DNA from: Argentina anserina
Taxonomy: Eukaryota; Streptophyta; Magnoliopsida; Rosales; Rosaceae
Direction: 5' to 3'
DNA length: 64,000 bases
NCBI RefSeq assembly: GCF_933775445.1
Contig: NC_065878.1
Span: 4,982,001-5,046,000, forward strand
Numbering within the stretch: the first letter of the stretch is position 1; every line of letters starts with the position of its first letter. Under the pieces are notes generated by a model. The model was not told the DNA's origin, made no database searches, and saw only the letters and a list, made by a program, of their open reading frames with translations. Positions 1 through 11,302 of this stretch are shown piece after piece. A program made the translations under genes and the position numbers.

Positions 1-1027
1 GAAAATAACTTCCACATATTGCCATGATCATATCTCTTGAATTTAGTGGCTATGTCATGTATTAGTCAAGCAAAGATCCATGCTTATATGCAAATTATGC
101 TTGGTGTTCATTTATGTAGTCCAAGTCTACAAGTCCCTATCGGACTGCATATTACTACTGAAAGCTGAAAGTCAGATTTTTTGCAATAAAGTCAAGAGCA
201 ATGTATAATCAAGCCAAAAAACCCTTAGAGCAAGCAATTGTTACACAACTAAGTGGCAAGCAATACTCTAGAAAGCTAAAATATTAGAGCAAGCAATTAC
301 AACTCAACAAGCAATACTTGAGCAAGCAAACTCAAGCAAGATCAGCCTCTCAAATGGTGTGCTACTTGGGGGCTGATCGATGATAAACTTGTTCAAGGTT
401 GCTAAAAATATTTAGTTACTAACATACATATATTCATGTGATCATCCAAATTGTATCTCTCTGGTCAACATCCCAAAGTCAATGTCTTGTACAAGTCAGC
501 ACCTCTTTCAGGCAAATGTGACAGCCAGAAATCATGTATCTTTCATAATATATTCCCCACAATGGCCAAAGTTTATCCTAAATGTCAGTATGACAATTGT
601 ATACTAAGCTCTTCTCTAAGTCAAAGAGTTAAGGCTACTTTCATACTATGGTTTATTTTTGAAATATTCTCTCCCTGCGGCTCCTAATCCTGCCTCACAC
701 GTCCAATACTACTATGAAAGCTTTTCTGCCATAGCTAGAGCTTACTCTGCAGCAACTATTTTACTACCTGAACCCCATCAACATTGGTTCCAGCAGCCAC
801 CTCTATACACAATACCTTCTCTATACACACTCAAGCCTGGTGTCAACCCAAATTCATTATTGATATTCTTTCTCAAACCTACTAACTAGTGCTGTATCTC
901 AAAATTTTTACTCCTACAACAAACAAAACCCGCTATACAGTCAAGTTCATTCTTTTGCTACCAAATTTGCAGCAGCAATCTCTAACAACTCAAAAAACAA
1001 CGTGCTCACGTTTTTACTACGTTTACC
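1..1027. other. AT-rich intergenic region, no gene seen
   Basis: Only short frames without recognisable domains or convincing splice structure are present. Several 'gagcaagcaa' phrases between about 225 and 330 give a loosely repetitive stretch. The left edge of the CACTA element follows at 1031. Confidence 0.5.
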
Positions 1028-1030
1028 GTG

Positions 1031-1044
1031 CACTATGCCAAGAA
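1031..1044 (+). repeat. Left terminal inverted repeat of the CACTA element
   Basis: CACTATGCCAAGAA, starting with the diagnostic CACTA. It is followed by an imperfect copy of the DNA inside the right end. Confidence 0.85.
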
Positions 1045-1542
1045 GTGTATCATATCATAGTATTTAGACAATATTTAGGAAATTTGCTGTTATCCCAGTT
1101 TTTGAAACAACACATAGAAAATTATATGTCGTTTAATAGGGTCATGAAAATTGTTTTATATTTTTCGTTTTAACAACAATTAAGTGTTGTAAGTGAAAAT
1201 AAGAAAATTCACTCATTTGAAGACCAAAACATGATTTTGTCTTCAGACAATACTTATATGCGGTTAAGTTAAAGTTGCCAGAAATAAGGATCAAACCTAG
1301 TATCAATATTTTGGTTTCTCTCTCTCGAAATAGTCAACCGTATATTTTCCTTATTCAACGTGTTGTGAACTTTAAACCACACATATGTTGTCTAACCATG
1401 GAATAAAAAATCTGACTTAAAATTTTATATATTAGACAACATCAATGTTGTTTATGCGTAGTAAACTTTTTTCCATTTTGACTTGGAGCTTCAGATTTCA
1501 ATCTTTAGCGACTGAGGCAAAAAAGCCTTGAGCCCTTAGTTT

Positions 1543-1665
1543 CCAAATACTCAGATCTCAAAAACCCTCTACGACCTTTCCTCTAAACCCAAGAATCCTT
1601 TGCTCCAAACGCATCCCCAATATCAAAACCCCCAAAATCAAAACCATCCCTCAACTCCTCTCCAT
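1543..1665 (+). other. Unidentified coding-like fragment inside the CACTA element
   Basis: An open Pro/Gln/Asn-rich frame (containing QYQNPQNQNHPSTP) ends in TGA near 1663. The composition looks like exon rather than intergenic sequence, and it lies just before the captured NUP93 piece, so it may be a third captured fragment or leader. The family is not recognised. Confidence 0.25.
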
Positions 1666-1900
1666 TCACGACTTTGAAGACTTTGACGGTGACGACGGCA
1701 ACAAAATCCTTCGTATTTGCATATGGGAAATTGATCCTCTCCGCCTCTCTAATTTCGTGATGGGTTTTGCTATTGGGAACCAATTTGCATATGGGTTTTG
1801 CAGTCTCCCTCCCCGACTACTACGACCGCTCCCCTCTACCTCGAAGGTCTCCGCCACCTGGGTTTAAGCGGTAGGGAGTCCCTAGATAGAGCTAAATGCC

Positions 1901-2339
1901 ATGGCGTCGGATCAGAACATGAGTTGCTGGACCGATCTCCTCCACTCCTCCACCAAGCTTCTCGAACAAGCCGCTCATTTTCCCCCTCTCCAGGTTCTCT
2001 ACTCTCTTTCTCTCTCCATTGGAAATTGAATGTTAGGTTTTCAGCTTAGGTATTCTTCAATTGAATCTCTCTAGGTTTCCACTTAGAGCGCAGCGCCTTT
2101 AAATTTCCAGAAACTAATGAGAAAACTCGTGTTTGTTTGAATTTTGGCTTTGTGAGCTTTGGTGTAGCTCAAGTTGATTCAATGTAGGCTGTTTTTTGTA
2201 TTTTTCAAAATGTGGATTTCATTTTTTGTTTCGGTGTTTTTTGTAAGAGAAACTTGGATCAGTTGGAAACGTTATCGAAGAAGCTCAAGGCCAAGACTCT
2301 TCGAAATGAGGCTCCTCAACAATCCATTGCTGCCACCAG
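1901..2339 (+). pseudogene. Captured NUP93 (nuclear pore) N-terminal fragment, two exons
   Basis: Exon 1 (1901-1993) starts MASDQNMSCWTDLLHSS and ends at CAG|GT. Exon 2 (2248-2339) begins RNLDQLETLSKKLKAK and continues through APQQSIAAT before a GT donor. Both match the conserved N terminus of plant NUP93/Nic96, a scaffold nucleoporin of the inner ring of the nuclear pore. The intron between them (1994-2247) is retained, so this is not a processed copy. A stretch of about three residues usual in the plant protein after LLEQAA is missing. Only the first 60 or so residues of a protein of roughly 860 are present, and the next sequence is from a different gene. It lies within the CACTA element and is best read as a transduplicated fragment. 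Confidence 0.75.
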
Positions 2340-2491
2340 GTACCGGAGTCTTTACTGTCAAATTGATAAATTTGCTTTCCATAAGAAACTAGTGAATTAG
2401 AAGTTCATTTTAAACATTGGAACTGCATGTTTCTTTGAGTATAGCAAGATGAACACCGATTGTGTCCACTTTCTCCAATTGCACTCACATC

Positions 2492-2918
2492 ATTGTGGAT
2501 AGGATTACCTATGGATAGTTTTAATGTTGGAATGCCCCTTGATGCCGCTGTTGTGAGTTTTTCATCTCATTTCCCTAATAGGTTAGAGGCTCAACCAATG
2601 TTTAGTGACTATTTAGGATTTGTGTGCTGTTGTGTCTTGTGCAGATTATAAATAGGCTTCTCAAACATTTGAATGGTATTCCTGGTGCCAAGAATTTGTT
2701 AATTTTCTTGAATGGATATCAAGGACAAGAGAGGACATTATGGTATGCTTCTGGTTTAAGTCCCCTTTTGGATAGTTGCAACGTAGCAACAGCCACTTTA
2801 CATTTTGATTTTGATTTTATTTTTTCTGCCAGACAACGGTGAATTTAATGGGCGCTCAATTTTCTAAACCATTGGTGGCAAGTAGAGTCACTCATCTCAT
2901 TTGTTATAAATTTGAAGG
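2492..2918 (+). pseudogene. Captured BRCT-domain gene fragment (At4g02110-like), three exons
   Basis: Three consecutive exon-like blocks resemble the tandem-BRCT region of plant At4g02110-type proteins: 2492-2551 (SFNVGMPLDAAV), 2645-2741 (LNGIPGAKNLLIFLNGYQGQ) and 2834-2918 (NLMGAQFSKPLVASRVTHLI, then CYKFEG). They are separated by introns with GT/AG borders. BRCT domains bind phosphopeptides and are typical of DNA-damage-response proteins. The start, the rest of the domain pair and the long C-terminal part are absent. The fragment sits directly after the NUP93 piece in the same orientation inside the CACTA element, so a chimeric transcript is conceivable, but no continuous reading frame joins the two. 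Confidence 0.7.
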
Positions 2919-5412
2919 TATGGTTTCTCTCCTATGCCCTTTACTAATAATGTGAACTTGTAGCTGCAGCTTCTTAATGAAGGCCCACTGTTATGCATGC
3001 TATTCTGAAAATGAAATGGGAATCGGACATGATCTACCATTAGGAAGATATGAGTTACACAACTTATGCAATTGATAGTTGGTAAGTCCTGCTTTGTGAT
3101 CATGCCGATATACATTTTTGCTATTTGGTTTTGGATTTTGAACTTGTGTTGAAAGTCAGTCTTCTTATTCAGCACCATTACAGACCAGCTTGACCGTTGA
3201 GATCATAGTCATTTCTTGATGAGGGCAGAGTGTACTTGCCCAGTAATCATCATAGATGTGCCAAGTTTGTAAGGTCTTTGAGAAGAGGAAGTATGGTAAA
3301 TGAAATTTCAGATTTAGCTTGAACTGACTTGTCCATATTTAACTAATGATCTTGTATCCTAAGTTCTACTTAACCTTATAAAATCGCTTCAAATATCTTT
3401 ATATTTTTGATTGGGGATACATACATCATAATTTTGTGTTGTATGATTTGAGAGCTGCAACTAGAAACATTGACATATTTTAATCTTTTATTTTTTGATA
3501 TATAGGAGTTGCTAATCTCCACGAAGGCAGCAGGATAATCACCGCCAGTTCGGACATACTGTGCCATTAAGGTTTAGGTAGCCAAAAGCAAATTTTGTTG
3601 TATTTATTTTTCTTTCTCTAAGCTTACATATATACATAGATGTGTAGACTGTAGAGAAACAATAAACCTTACATTGATGGAAGTGTTGCAGATTGAGCAT
3701 AATCTTCATTTGTTAAAGATTTGTCATGGGGATGTATTACAGTTTTTGCCATACCCACGGGATTAATTGATTTCTGTATTAAAACAGAAATCATGATAAA
3801 TATTTTTTTAAAATGAAAAAACGTTCCATGGCGTTTGTTAACACCATGAAATCAATGGCACATAAGAAACGCCATCAAAATTAAGTTTCATGGCGTTTTC
3901 TGGGGCATAGCTCAGCTTTCTATGGATCCTTGTGGTGGTGTCACTAGGTAGTCTTCTTATCAATTATTAAATGTGCTATGTCTATTAAATTAATTCTACC
4001 CATTATTTATCCATGGTGGTTACCATAGTTGACATAGGACAAGGGTTGATCATCCTATGTTCATGGAATTATTCTACCCACTGCTTATCCATGGTAGTTA
4101 CCATATAGTTGGCATAGGTTGATCATGTTGTTTGTTTGCTAATATTTATTATATGTGGCACTAAGCTGTATTTATCACTCTATCCCAACTCATTATATTC
4201 ATTATATTCATTATAATCATGTCTTGATATTTTTCTTACATTAAATATTATTTCAAAGAATTCATTGTTCTAGATTTTTTTTTAAAGAGCATTATACTAG
4301 ATAGTTGAATAAAAGTTCACTTTGTCATCCTCTGTAATAGCATCAGTTAATGGTTTCTTGTTGCTTAAGATTTTTGTAGTGTAATAAATAATCTCTAAGG
4401 AGCTAATATTTTGTTTCTTTTTCTTTTGCTATGCAATTCAGGAACATTGTTGAATGAACCAACGTCTTCGGAACCTACTAAACACCAGTATACTTCTTGC
4501 TTGTTCTTTGGTTTTCTCATGATTTGTTTATATAATTGATCTATGTTTTATATTGCATAGCACCATATGTTAGTTATTATGGACTAGCACTGAAATGCCA
4601 TACAGTGATTAAATAGAGAATTACAAATGTGTATTTTTTGTGATAGGTTTATCAAGGAATTTTAATCCATTCAGTACTAAGAGTAGCAAAAATGTCTTGG
4701 TGACCACAAAATGGGACAATTTTGAATTGGGAGTTAGAAGACTTCACTGCTGGGTAAAGATATTAGGCACCATCCTGATTTTGTATGTATTTGTGTAAAA
4801 TGAAACTATGTGGCTTTCATAAACTACGTAAATAATATACACTTATTTCATATATTTGTCAGTTGGTGATTTGTTAAATTACAAATTTTTAGATTTACTA
4901 TATATATTGAACAATAACTGTAATTTGATGTACGGAAAAACAATAGATACATAACTACCATGTGTTAGTTGAACCACATTCAAACAATGGAAAGAACTAA
5001 AGTTCTATTGTTGTTTTGTGCATCAGACAACATATAGAAATAGATATAGGTTCAATAACGTGCACATCATACAACACATAAGTGTAAATATAAATTTAGC
5101 TAACATAACATATAATTATTATTAAACTAGCTATCAAACAACATATATTATCCATATCTCTGCTAAAACTAAGATAAAATCAACATATCTGTGTAATTTT
5201 AGTGCCAATACGTCCACATATAAATGTTGTATCATTTGAAACCTGGAAATGATAGTATAACATTAGACAACAGAGGACTTTTTAGTTGTTGTTTGATAGT
5301 GTTATGAGACCATGGTGGATATCTGTGGTCTGATGTGCAAAGAGACAGCATTAAAATAGACGACACATAGGTATGCTATCAGACAACGGTCGATATCTGT
5401 GGTCTGAAGCAT
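2919..5412. other. Interior of the CACTA element: no gene recognised, local repeats
   Basis: There is no long frame. A short exon-like block (4442-4489, reading GTLLNEPTSSEPTKHQ between AG and GT) could be a further captured piece but is not identified. A patch at 3823-3897 contains the octamer ATGGCGTT twice and its inverse once, as in a small hairpin. The right 500 bp is subterminal repeat DNA. Confidence 0.4.
3991..4126 (+). repeat. Imperfect direct duplication of about 60 bp
   Basis: The block around TTATCCATGGTGGTTACCAT (3991-4053) recurs as CTTATCCATGGTAGTTACCA (4068-4126). Both copies start with a TTCTACCCA-type motif and end with GGTTGATCAT. Confidence 0.7.
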
Positions 5413-5426
5413 TTCTTGGCATAGTG
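5413..5426 (-). repeat. Right terminal inverted repeat of the CACTA element
   Basis: TTCTTGGCATAGTG is the exact reverse complement of the left end at 1031-1044. Confidence 0.85.
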
Positions 5427-5878
5427 GCGGTGACATCAGAACCATGTTTTCCTTACATTCATGTACAAACCTCAAAATCCTAAAGGTCACTACTAGTCAC
5501 ATGCTACACTACAGAATTTTCTACTATTTACAATACCAAGCTTGTATAAGTACTTGGTCAATAAATCAAGCTACAGGCTCTGTCCTAATTCCTACATACA
5601 CCGAAGGTGATCCTCCCATATAAACTCAAATACACCAGGCTCATACCTAGATACATCAAGCCAATACATACTTCAATCATATATAGGCGCCAAGCAGAAT
5701 GCCACGCCAAGCGGATTCACGACTAAGAGGATTACTCTAAGCATATAAACAACATGCATATGAGTTTAATACATTTAAAACGCATACCTTGCCAAGCTCC
5801 TCTTTCGAAAGTCGCGCATCCATGCTAAAAGCCATGATAGAACCATGCCAAGCCCATCTCCAAAACAAATTTTTTTTT
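5427..5878. other. Intergenic spacer
   Basis: No gene, repeat structure or element boundary was recognised between the CACTA right end and the palindrome. Confidence 0.4.
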
Positions 5879-6824
5879 GAGTTTTTTTCACCAACAGTCC
5901 CTCAACTCTGGTGTACCTACCAATGTGATATCTCAACTCTTAATCGTACCAATGTGATACCCAGACTCTAGTATTGCTATCATTGAAGTACTTCCGTTAG
6001 TTTTTTTCAACTTTTCCGTTATCTTGGTGACGTGGCAGGTACGTGAGGCCCACAAAGAGGGTTAAAAGACAAAATTAACCTCATCTGAGAGGAGCAATGT
6101 TTTTCCCGCCCTTTACCTTGAGAAAGACACCCAACAATTCCAATTTTGGCGCCAATTTTCCCTCCCTACTCCTTAATTTGTGTCTCTTATCTAAACTAAA
6201 GAACTACCGCCAACCAATCGACCACAATCTGATAAAACCTATATCAATCTCATTTTCTATTTTTACCCTAGCACTTGTTAAACTAACATAATAAATATAG
6301 AAATTTATATGGAACATCTCATTTCCACAATCTCATAAGAATATGTGTTATGTGTTTTTATATTCTTATGAGATTGTGGAAATGAGATGTTCCGTATAAA
6401 TTTCTATATTTATTCTGTTAGTTTAACAAGTGCTAGGGTAAAAATAGAAAATGAGATTGATCTAGGTTTTATCAGATTGTGGTCGATTGGTTGGCGGTAG
6501 TTTTTTAGTTAGATAAGAGACACAAATTAAGGAGTAGGGAGGGAAAATTGGCGCCAAAATTGGAATTGTTGGGTGTCTTTCTCAAGGTAAAGGGCGGGAA
6601 AAACATTGCTCCTCTCAGATGAGGTTAATTTTGTCTTTTAACCCTCTTTGTGGGCCTCACGTACCTGCCACGTCACCAAGATAACGGAAAAGTTGAAAAA
6701 AACTAACGGAAGTACTTCAATGATAGCAATACTAGAGTCTGGGTATCACATTGGTACGATTAAGAGTTGAGGTATCACATTGGTAGGTACACCAGAGTTG
6801 AGGGACTGTTGGTGAAAAAAACTC
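5879..6824. repeat. Long near-perfect palindrome (fold-back element), arms of about 465 bp
   Basis: The left arm (5879-6344) and right arm (6360-6824) are inverted copies with only scattered differences, around a 15-nt spacer centred near 6352. Both outer ends carry GAGTTTTTTTCACCAACAG, and both inner ends carry the AATCTCATAAGAATAT hairpin. Oligo-T/oligo-A runs flank both ends (5871-5878 and about 6825-6833). No transposase frame is present. A transcript through it would form a long hairpin, a typical substrate for DCL-produced small RNAs. It resembles fold-back or long-TIR MITE elements. No target-site duplication was identified with confidence because the flanks are low complexity. Confidence 0.85.
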
Positions 6825-7901
6825 TTTTTTTTTAATGCACACCCACTCTCTCGTGGCTATATTAAAATACAAAAGACAACCTGAAGCCATGGCAATCAGA
6901 ATAGGCATGTATATATACCCATACAAGGTTGCCCGAAGCTAAATCTACTTAAACTCAAGCAACAAAAATCCTTGCAATGTGTAAGGCAAAATCATGTGAA
7001 TGCATATACCACACGCAACATGCCATGCATATCCATTTTCTCAAGCAATACACACGTAAACACTCGAAAAGGAAAAGAGAAAAGAGAAATATTGGTTGAG
7101 GTAGTTCGAGGAAATGGAGTCAAAGGAAAAAGATGAGTGAAATCATCATACACATTGAGAATCAAGAGTCTCCCTGAAAAATAGCTGCGGTGATTCGAGA
7201 AAAAAAAATATAGAATCAAAGTCGCATGACTTCTCAAACACTTGGAAAATAATTGCAAGCATGGTAATAGACTTCACAGCCTCAGGTGCTTATTCTAGGA
7301 GAAATGCCAGCATGCTAATTATATCAATCTTTGGGTCACTCATGCACCTCAGGTACGCAAGCTCCAATTTTAAGCTACCTAAGAAGTAATCTGAGTGATA
7401 GTATCAGTAGTCATATATATCGCTTTATGCCTACACTACTTGCCAATCCATTCTTTGAAGTTTTCAGATGAAGGAAACAAGAGCAAGCCCTTACCATACC
7501 TATCCAACCAAACTAAATTTATCTCTCCGTCATATCGTAAAATGAGCACATAACAACCTTTTCTATATGGCTGCTAATTCCTCCGCCAATCATCTCCTTA
7601 GAATTTGGTTCTCCCTAGTAATCAAACCCCTTCAATTTTACGTTCACTCTTGTAATGAATCATCCGACCTCATTTTCCTAGCTTCTACACTTTCTATATT
7701 TCCCCTATCTAGCAAGCTAAATACAACAAACTCCTCCCTATTAACACATATCCTTGTGCACATTAAAATCACCATCTGTGCTTGGTACAGCCAAAACAAA
7801 CCACACTATTCATAAACAAGCAATCAAGCAGACAAGTAAAGCCTAAGCAACAATCGTTCATGAATCTCACAAAAGGTGAGCAAAGTTTTATTTTAGAAAT
7901 C
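6825..7901. other. Intergenic region, no gene recognised
   Basis: Short frames only. The right end may contain 3' untranslated sequence of the split minus-strand coding sequence that ends at 7902. Confidence 0.4.
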
Positions 7902-8049
7902 TCAAGCAGCAAAGGCACAAGTGCCCAAGCCAAAATGACATGCATCTCTTCTCTTAGGCATTATTCGAATACCCAGAGTGCATTTATCAAACTCTAATTT
8001 GGTAAACATGTTTGGGGTGTCCCAGATCAGACTCTCAACGAACCACTTC

Positions 8050-8054
8050 TCAAC
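8050..8054 (+). repeat. Target-site duplication of solo LTR 1 (left copy)
   Basis: TCAAC, repeated exactly at 10362-10366. Confidence 0.8.
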
Positions 8055-10361
8055 CGATAGGAGCACTTTGTGCGACGTTCTTAACATATTTTTACCTCAA
8101 TTTTTTTTTCTTAGTCCTTATTGTTGTAAAATTGAGTCATTGAGACAAAGTATGAGTCTTTGGTGGCGTTGGTTGCATTTTGGTGGTAAAATAGGCTGAA
8201 AAAACAGAAATTGTCAAGAGTCATATTTAGAGTAGAATTCCCCGTTGAACTAGGAAACCTAGTTGAATTATGAGTTATTATTATTCGACGTTTCTGTAAC
8301 ATTTGTAATATTTTAAGAATCTTATTTGCATTGGGAGTCATTTTTAGACTAGTAAACGTACCAATTTAGAAAATATTACTTGAACTAGAACTCTTATTCT
8401 GTAACTTTCCTAATTGAACTTTCATATTCTAGTAACTTACTTGTTCAAGCAAGTTCCTTGTTGTGAAATGAAAACTTTCATAATCTAAATGAGCTTATTT
8501 ATTTCATATGTTTCTTATTAAGACAACAATTGTCTAGATTAGGACAAGTTTATCTTAATGTATTATCTTGTCTTTATTCTTTTCTTTTCTTAATTTCAGG
8601 TTTTGAAGAAGAGATAATGCAGCTAGAATTGAGGAGCCATATTTTGTGCTACCCTTGGAGATAATTAAGAAGAACTAAATGAAGAATCACGGCATAAAGG
8701 AGTCATTGAAGGATAATGCCAGCTGAAAAGAAGGAGAGGAAATGAAGGAGCAACCGTGAGAAGAAAAGAAGAAGGAATAGATAAAGGTGGAAATAATTAA
8801 ATTGAAAAGAAAGAGAAGATAATATAGAGGGATTAATGCAGCTGAATTATCATGAGATAAAGGAGAAGATAAAGGAGGAAATTCATGCAAAAAAATCAGA
8901 ATTAAAGAAGGAAGAAGATATGCAATTAAAGTCTAATCCTTATCAAAATCAGAAATCTGTCAATTCACGTCATCCAACTTTGACGAACTCCGCAGGACAA
9001 CTCACGATGAGTCAGATAACGTGTGATATATAGATAGAAAGCTACGGAAGTCTAGTTTCCAATGCAATTAAGTGGAATCACATCAATAGCTACTTTCTAG
9101 CGACCGTTATGACGAAAACAATGCACATAAGTCAATTCTGCCGATTTTCAGAGAAAAGAAAGGAAAAGACTTTGAGTAAAAGAAAAGATCCTTGAGATAT
9201 TCTTGGGGATATATACCTTCGAATTTTCCTCCATATATAGCACAACCTAGCTTCATAAAATGTATCACTTCTCCTTTGTAAACAAGAGCCGAAACTCTGT
9301 CAAATTCTCTCCATACACACCTACAAAATTCAGCAGCCTTTCCACCACCATCACCACCTCTCTACCACCACTCTCACAGCCTAGGAACTGAGCCATAGCC
9401 GTGTGACACTCCACCACCCAGCCGAGCAGTCCTCTTTGCAGCCGAGCCCTCCAAAGCCACTCTAAAGTGTGATTCTCACAACCATTCACTATGGCTCCAT
9501 CTGATTTTGTAGTTTTACAACCCTTTGTCTATGAAGGGTGTGAATTTGTGTTTATGATTAAACTTTGGTATTGTATGTTGTTAGTAAATTTTTAGTTCTT
9601 ATTTAATAATTAAAAGGCAATTTGCAGCATATTCATGTGACAATTTAATTGCTTGGAATTTAGTTTTTACGTTCTTCATAGTTCTTTATATATTTTTAGT
9701 TAATTTCTAGATTTGTGCAAATGGATTTGGTGCTTGAATGCAATCCCGGCCATGATTGTTATTTGAGTACCGTTTTCATTAGCCATATCAATATAAATCG
9801 GATCATGCACTGAGTATATTCGGTTTGTGTTTGTACTATGTGGTTTAAATAATCTGGAAATTTACATGTATCTCATGGTGAGTGACGCCGTCGTGTTAAC
9901 ATGTCTCCGATAAAGACTTTTGTGCTTATATGTTTCATTGTTTAATTTCTATATTGAGTGTCTTTAAACAAATTAGCATAAATTTTAGGATTCAACACTG
10001 AGTTAGTTCTAAACATTTAAGAAGTCTATAATGATTGGATGACCACTTAGGCTCTAATTAAATTCGGAGCTAAAAATATGTAATTAATTATGCTAAATGT
10101 GTTTCTAAGTTCAAACATATGATTGTTATGTGTTAGGATTGTTTCGTGTGAAAATTTACTAAGAGAAGTCGATCATGTAAATAGTAATTTCCGTTTTATT
10201 TTTATGTAATAGTTAAATAATCAAATCTTAAAACCCCCTTATTCGTTAACTTGATGAGTGTTGAGTACTATTCAATTCCCCGGACTGAACGTTCCCTGTT
10301 TATTTTATACTAACGATGACATTTTACAGAGTTTATTATGAGACGCTCACGCGACCCATCA
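8055..10361 (+). mobile_element. Solo LTR, copy 1 of a shared family (2307 bp)
   Basis: It is flanked by a perfect 5-bp duplication TCAAC and shares its start (GAGCACTTTGTGCGACGTTC) and end (CCCCGGACTGAACG, then ATACTAACGATGA) with copy 2 at 39119-41275 and, inverted, with copy 3 at 30406-31969. The first two bases read CG where the other copies have TG, probably a deamination of the terminal TG. The end is CATCA. A TATA-like CCATATATAGC near 9231 fits a U3/R promoter. There is no PBS, PPT or coding region, so it is read as a solo LTR left by LTR-LTR recombination. A large non-coding element of another class with 5-bp duplications cannot be fully excluded. Confidence 0.75.
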
Positions 10362-10664
10362 TCAACCACTTGGGAAAGGGTTGCAGAAATGTCAAGAGTC
10401 TTCAGAAACTGAAATCCACATTCTGTGATATGCCAGCATGCTAGAGCACTAATCAATGAGTTACCTGTGCATATTATACATACAATCCTCACCCGTGAAC
10501 AACAGAGGCAGCCAATTTGTGATTGCTATTAGATTAATTGTCTCAGTCCAATGAAGATGCCTCACAAAAGAAAAGAAAAAACATACAAAGTCATGTGCAA
10601 AGCGATGTTTCAAGTCAGTGAGCTTTCCACAAGCAATTGTTAAACGCCTAATATAGAATTCATA

Positions 10665-11302
10665 CTGCATCACTTGCAAACTCGCAGAATGCCATCCCTA
10701 GAAAAAGGAAGAAATCTTGATACCAATCAAACATGGGAATGGCATGTCCATACGAAGTGCAGACTTATTGCTGTAAAAAAAAATGAAGCAGCCACGCACA
10801 ACCTCTCTGCATTCAAGACCCAAGCATAAGGATACTCAACTCGGAGATGCAGAAAATCAAAGCAACCACCCAGGCAAAGACAAGACAAATTTATGTGGGA
10901 AATTAATTCCCTGCAACAGCGTGGTAGGAAGAAAGTGGAGACTGCGGTAATAAAAGAAACTTTTGTCCAAAAAAAAATCGATATTGATCAGTCTCTCAAG
11001 CCAAGCCCAGAAAATCAAGCAAACCCCGCAGCAAATAAAAATAGAATACAAACTGTGAGCAAAAGAAGATAATGTCTATAACGAAGTCAATTAATATAAA
11101 AATATCTTCAGAAACTCTAATGCTTCTGATCACCACAATACCCAAATTTGAGTCTATAAAAGGAAGCACGTTGGAACTAGAACAACCACCGGGCATCAAC
11201 ACGCAAAACCTAGAATCTTTTAAGCTTTCATGCTTTCAAGCACCAAACCATTACCTTCAACCTTTGTTTCTTCCCGTAACTAAAAACCCAGATAACCTAA
11301 TA
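10665..11302. other. Intergenic or intronic DNA, no gene recognised
   Basis: Short minus-strand frames (for example 10996-11202) have no recognised domain. The region could contain further exons of the unrecognised minus-strand gene, but no splice chain could be supported. Confidence 0.3.

Larger units (their letters stand above)
1031..5426. mobile_element. Non-autonomous CACTA transposon carrying host gene fragments (Pack-CACTA type)
   Basis: The element is bounded by perfect 14-bp terminal inverted repeats beginning CACTA: CACTATGCCAAGAA at 1031-1044 and its reverse complement at 5413-5426. The next 20 bp of the two ends also resemble each other. The 3-bp flanks are GTG (left) and GCG (right), an imperfect match to the 3-bp target duplication expected of CACTA elements. 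Subterminal DNA at both ends repeats an AGACAACA-type motif (near 1066, 1434, 5026, 5265 and 5379), and GATATCTGTGGTCTGA occurs twice at the right (5318-5333, 5392-5407). Such subterminal repeats are the usual transposase-binding sites of the superfamily. No transposase frame is visible, so movement would need a partner in trans. The interior holds fragments of NUP93 (1901-2339) and a BRCT-domain gene (2492-2918) with introns retained, so they were captured at the DNA level. Confidence 0.8.
7902..10464 (-). pseudogene. Unrecognised host coding exon split by a solo LTR
   Basis: If the solo LTR at 8055-10361 and one copy of its 5-bp duplication are disregarded, minus-strand DNA from 10464 to 10367 continues in the same frame into 8054-7902, giving about 85 open codons to a TGA at 7902. 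The upstream edge is a good acceptor (CAG at 10465-10467), followed by residues NSLISALACWHITECG. The left part includes EKWFVESLIWDTPNMF and ends LGTCAFAA. Another exon-like block lies upstream at 10587-10664 (YEFYIRRLTIACGKLTD), but its phase does not fit directly, so an intervening exon or different splicing would be needed. The protein family is not recognised. The insertion would truncate any product, so this is probably a broken gene or gene fragment. Confidence 0.45.

Noticed and set aside
451..1173. Three adjacent small plus-strand frames of 76-94 codons
   Set aside because: No recognisable domain, no splice support and overlapping phases in AT-rich DNA. They look like chance frames.
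1901..2918. A single chimeric NUP93-BRCT gene
   Set aside because: The two exon sets do not join into one frame, and the block sits within a transposon. Treated as separate captured fragments.
5789..6926. Protein-coding frames sharing the C-terminal residues CDxSTLNRTNVIPRL on both strands
   Set aside because: The frames are duplicated only because the DNA is a palindrome. There is no evidence of coding.
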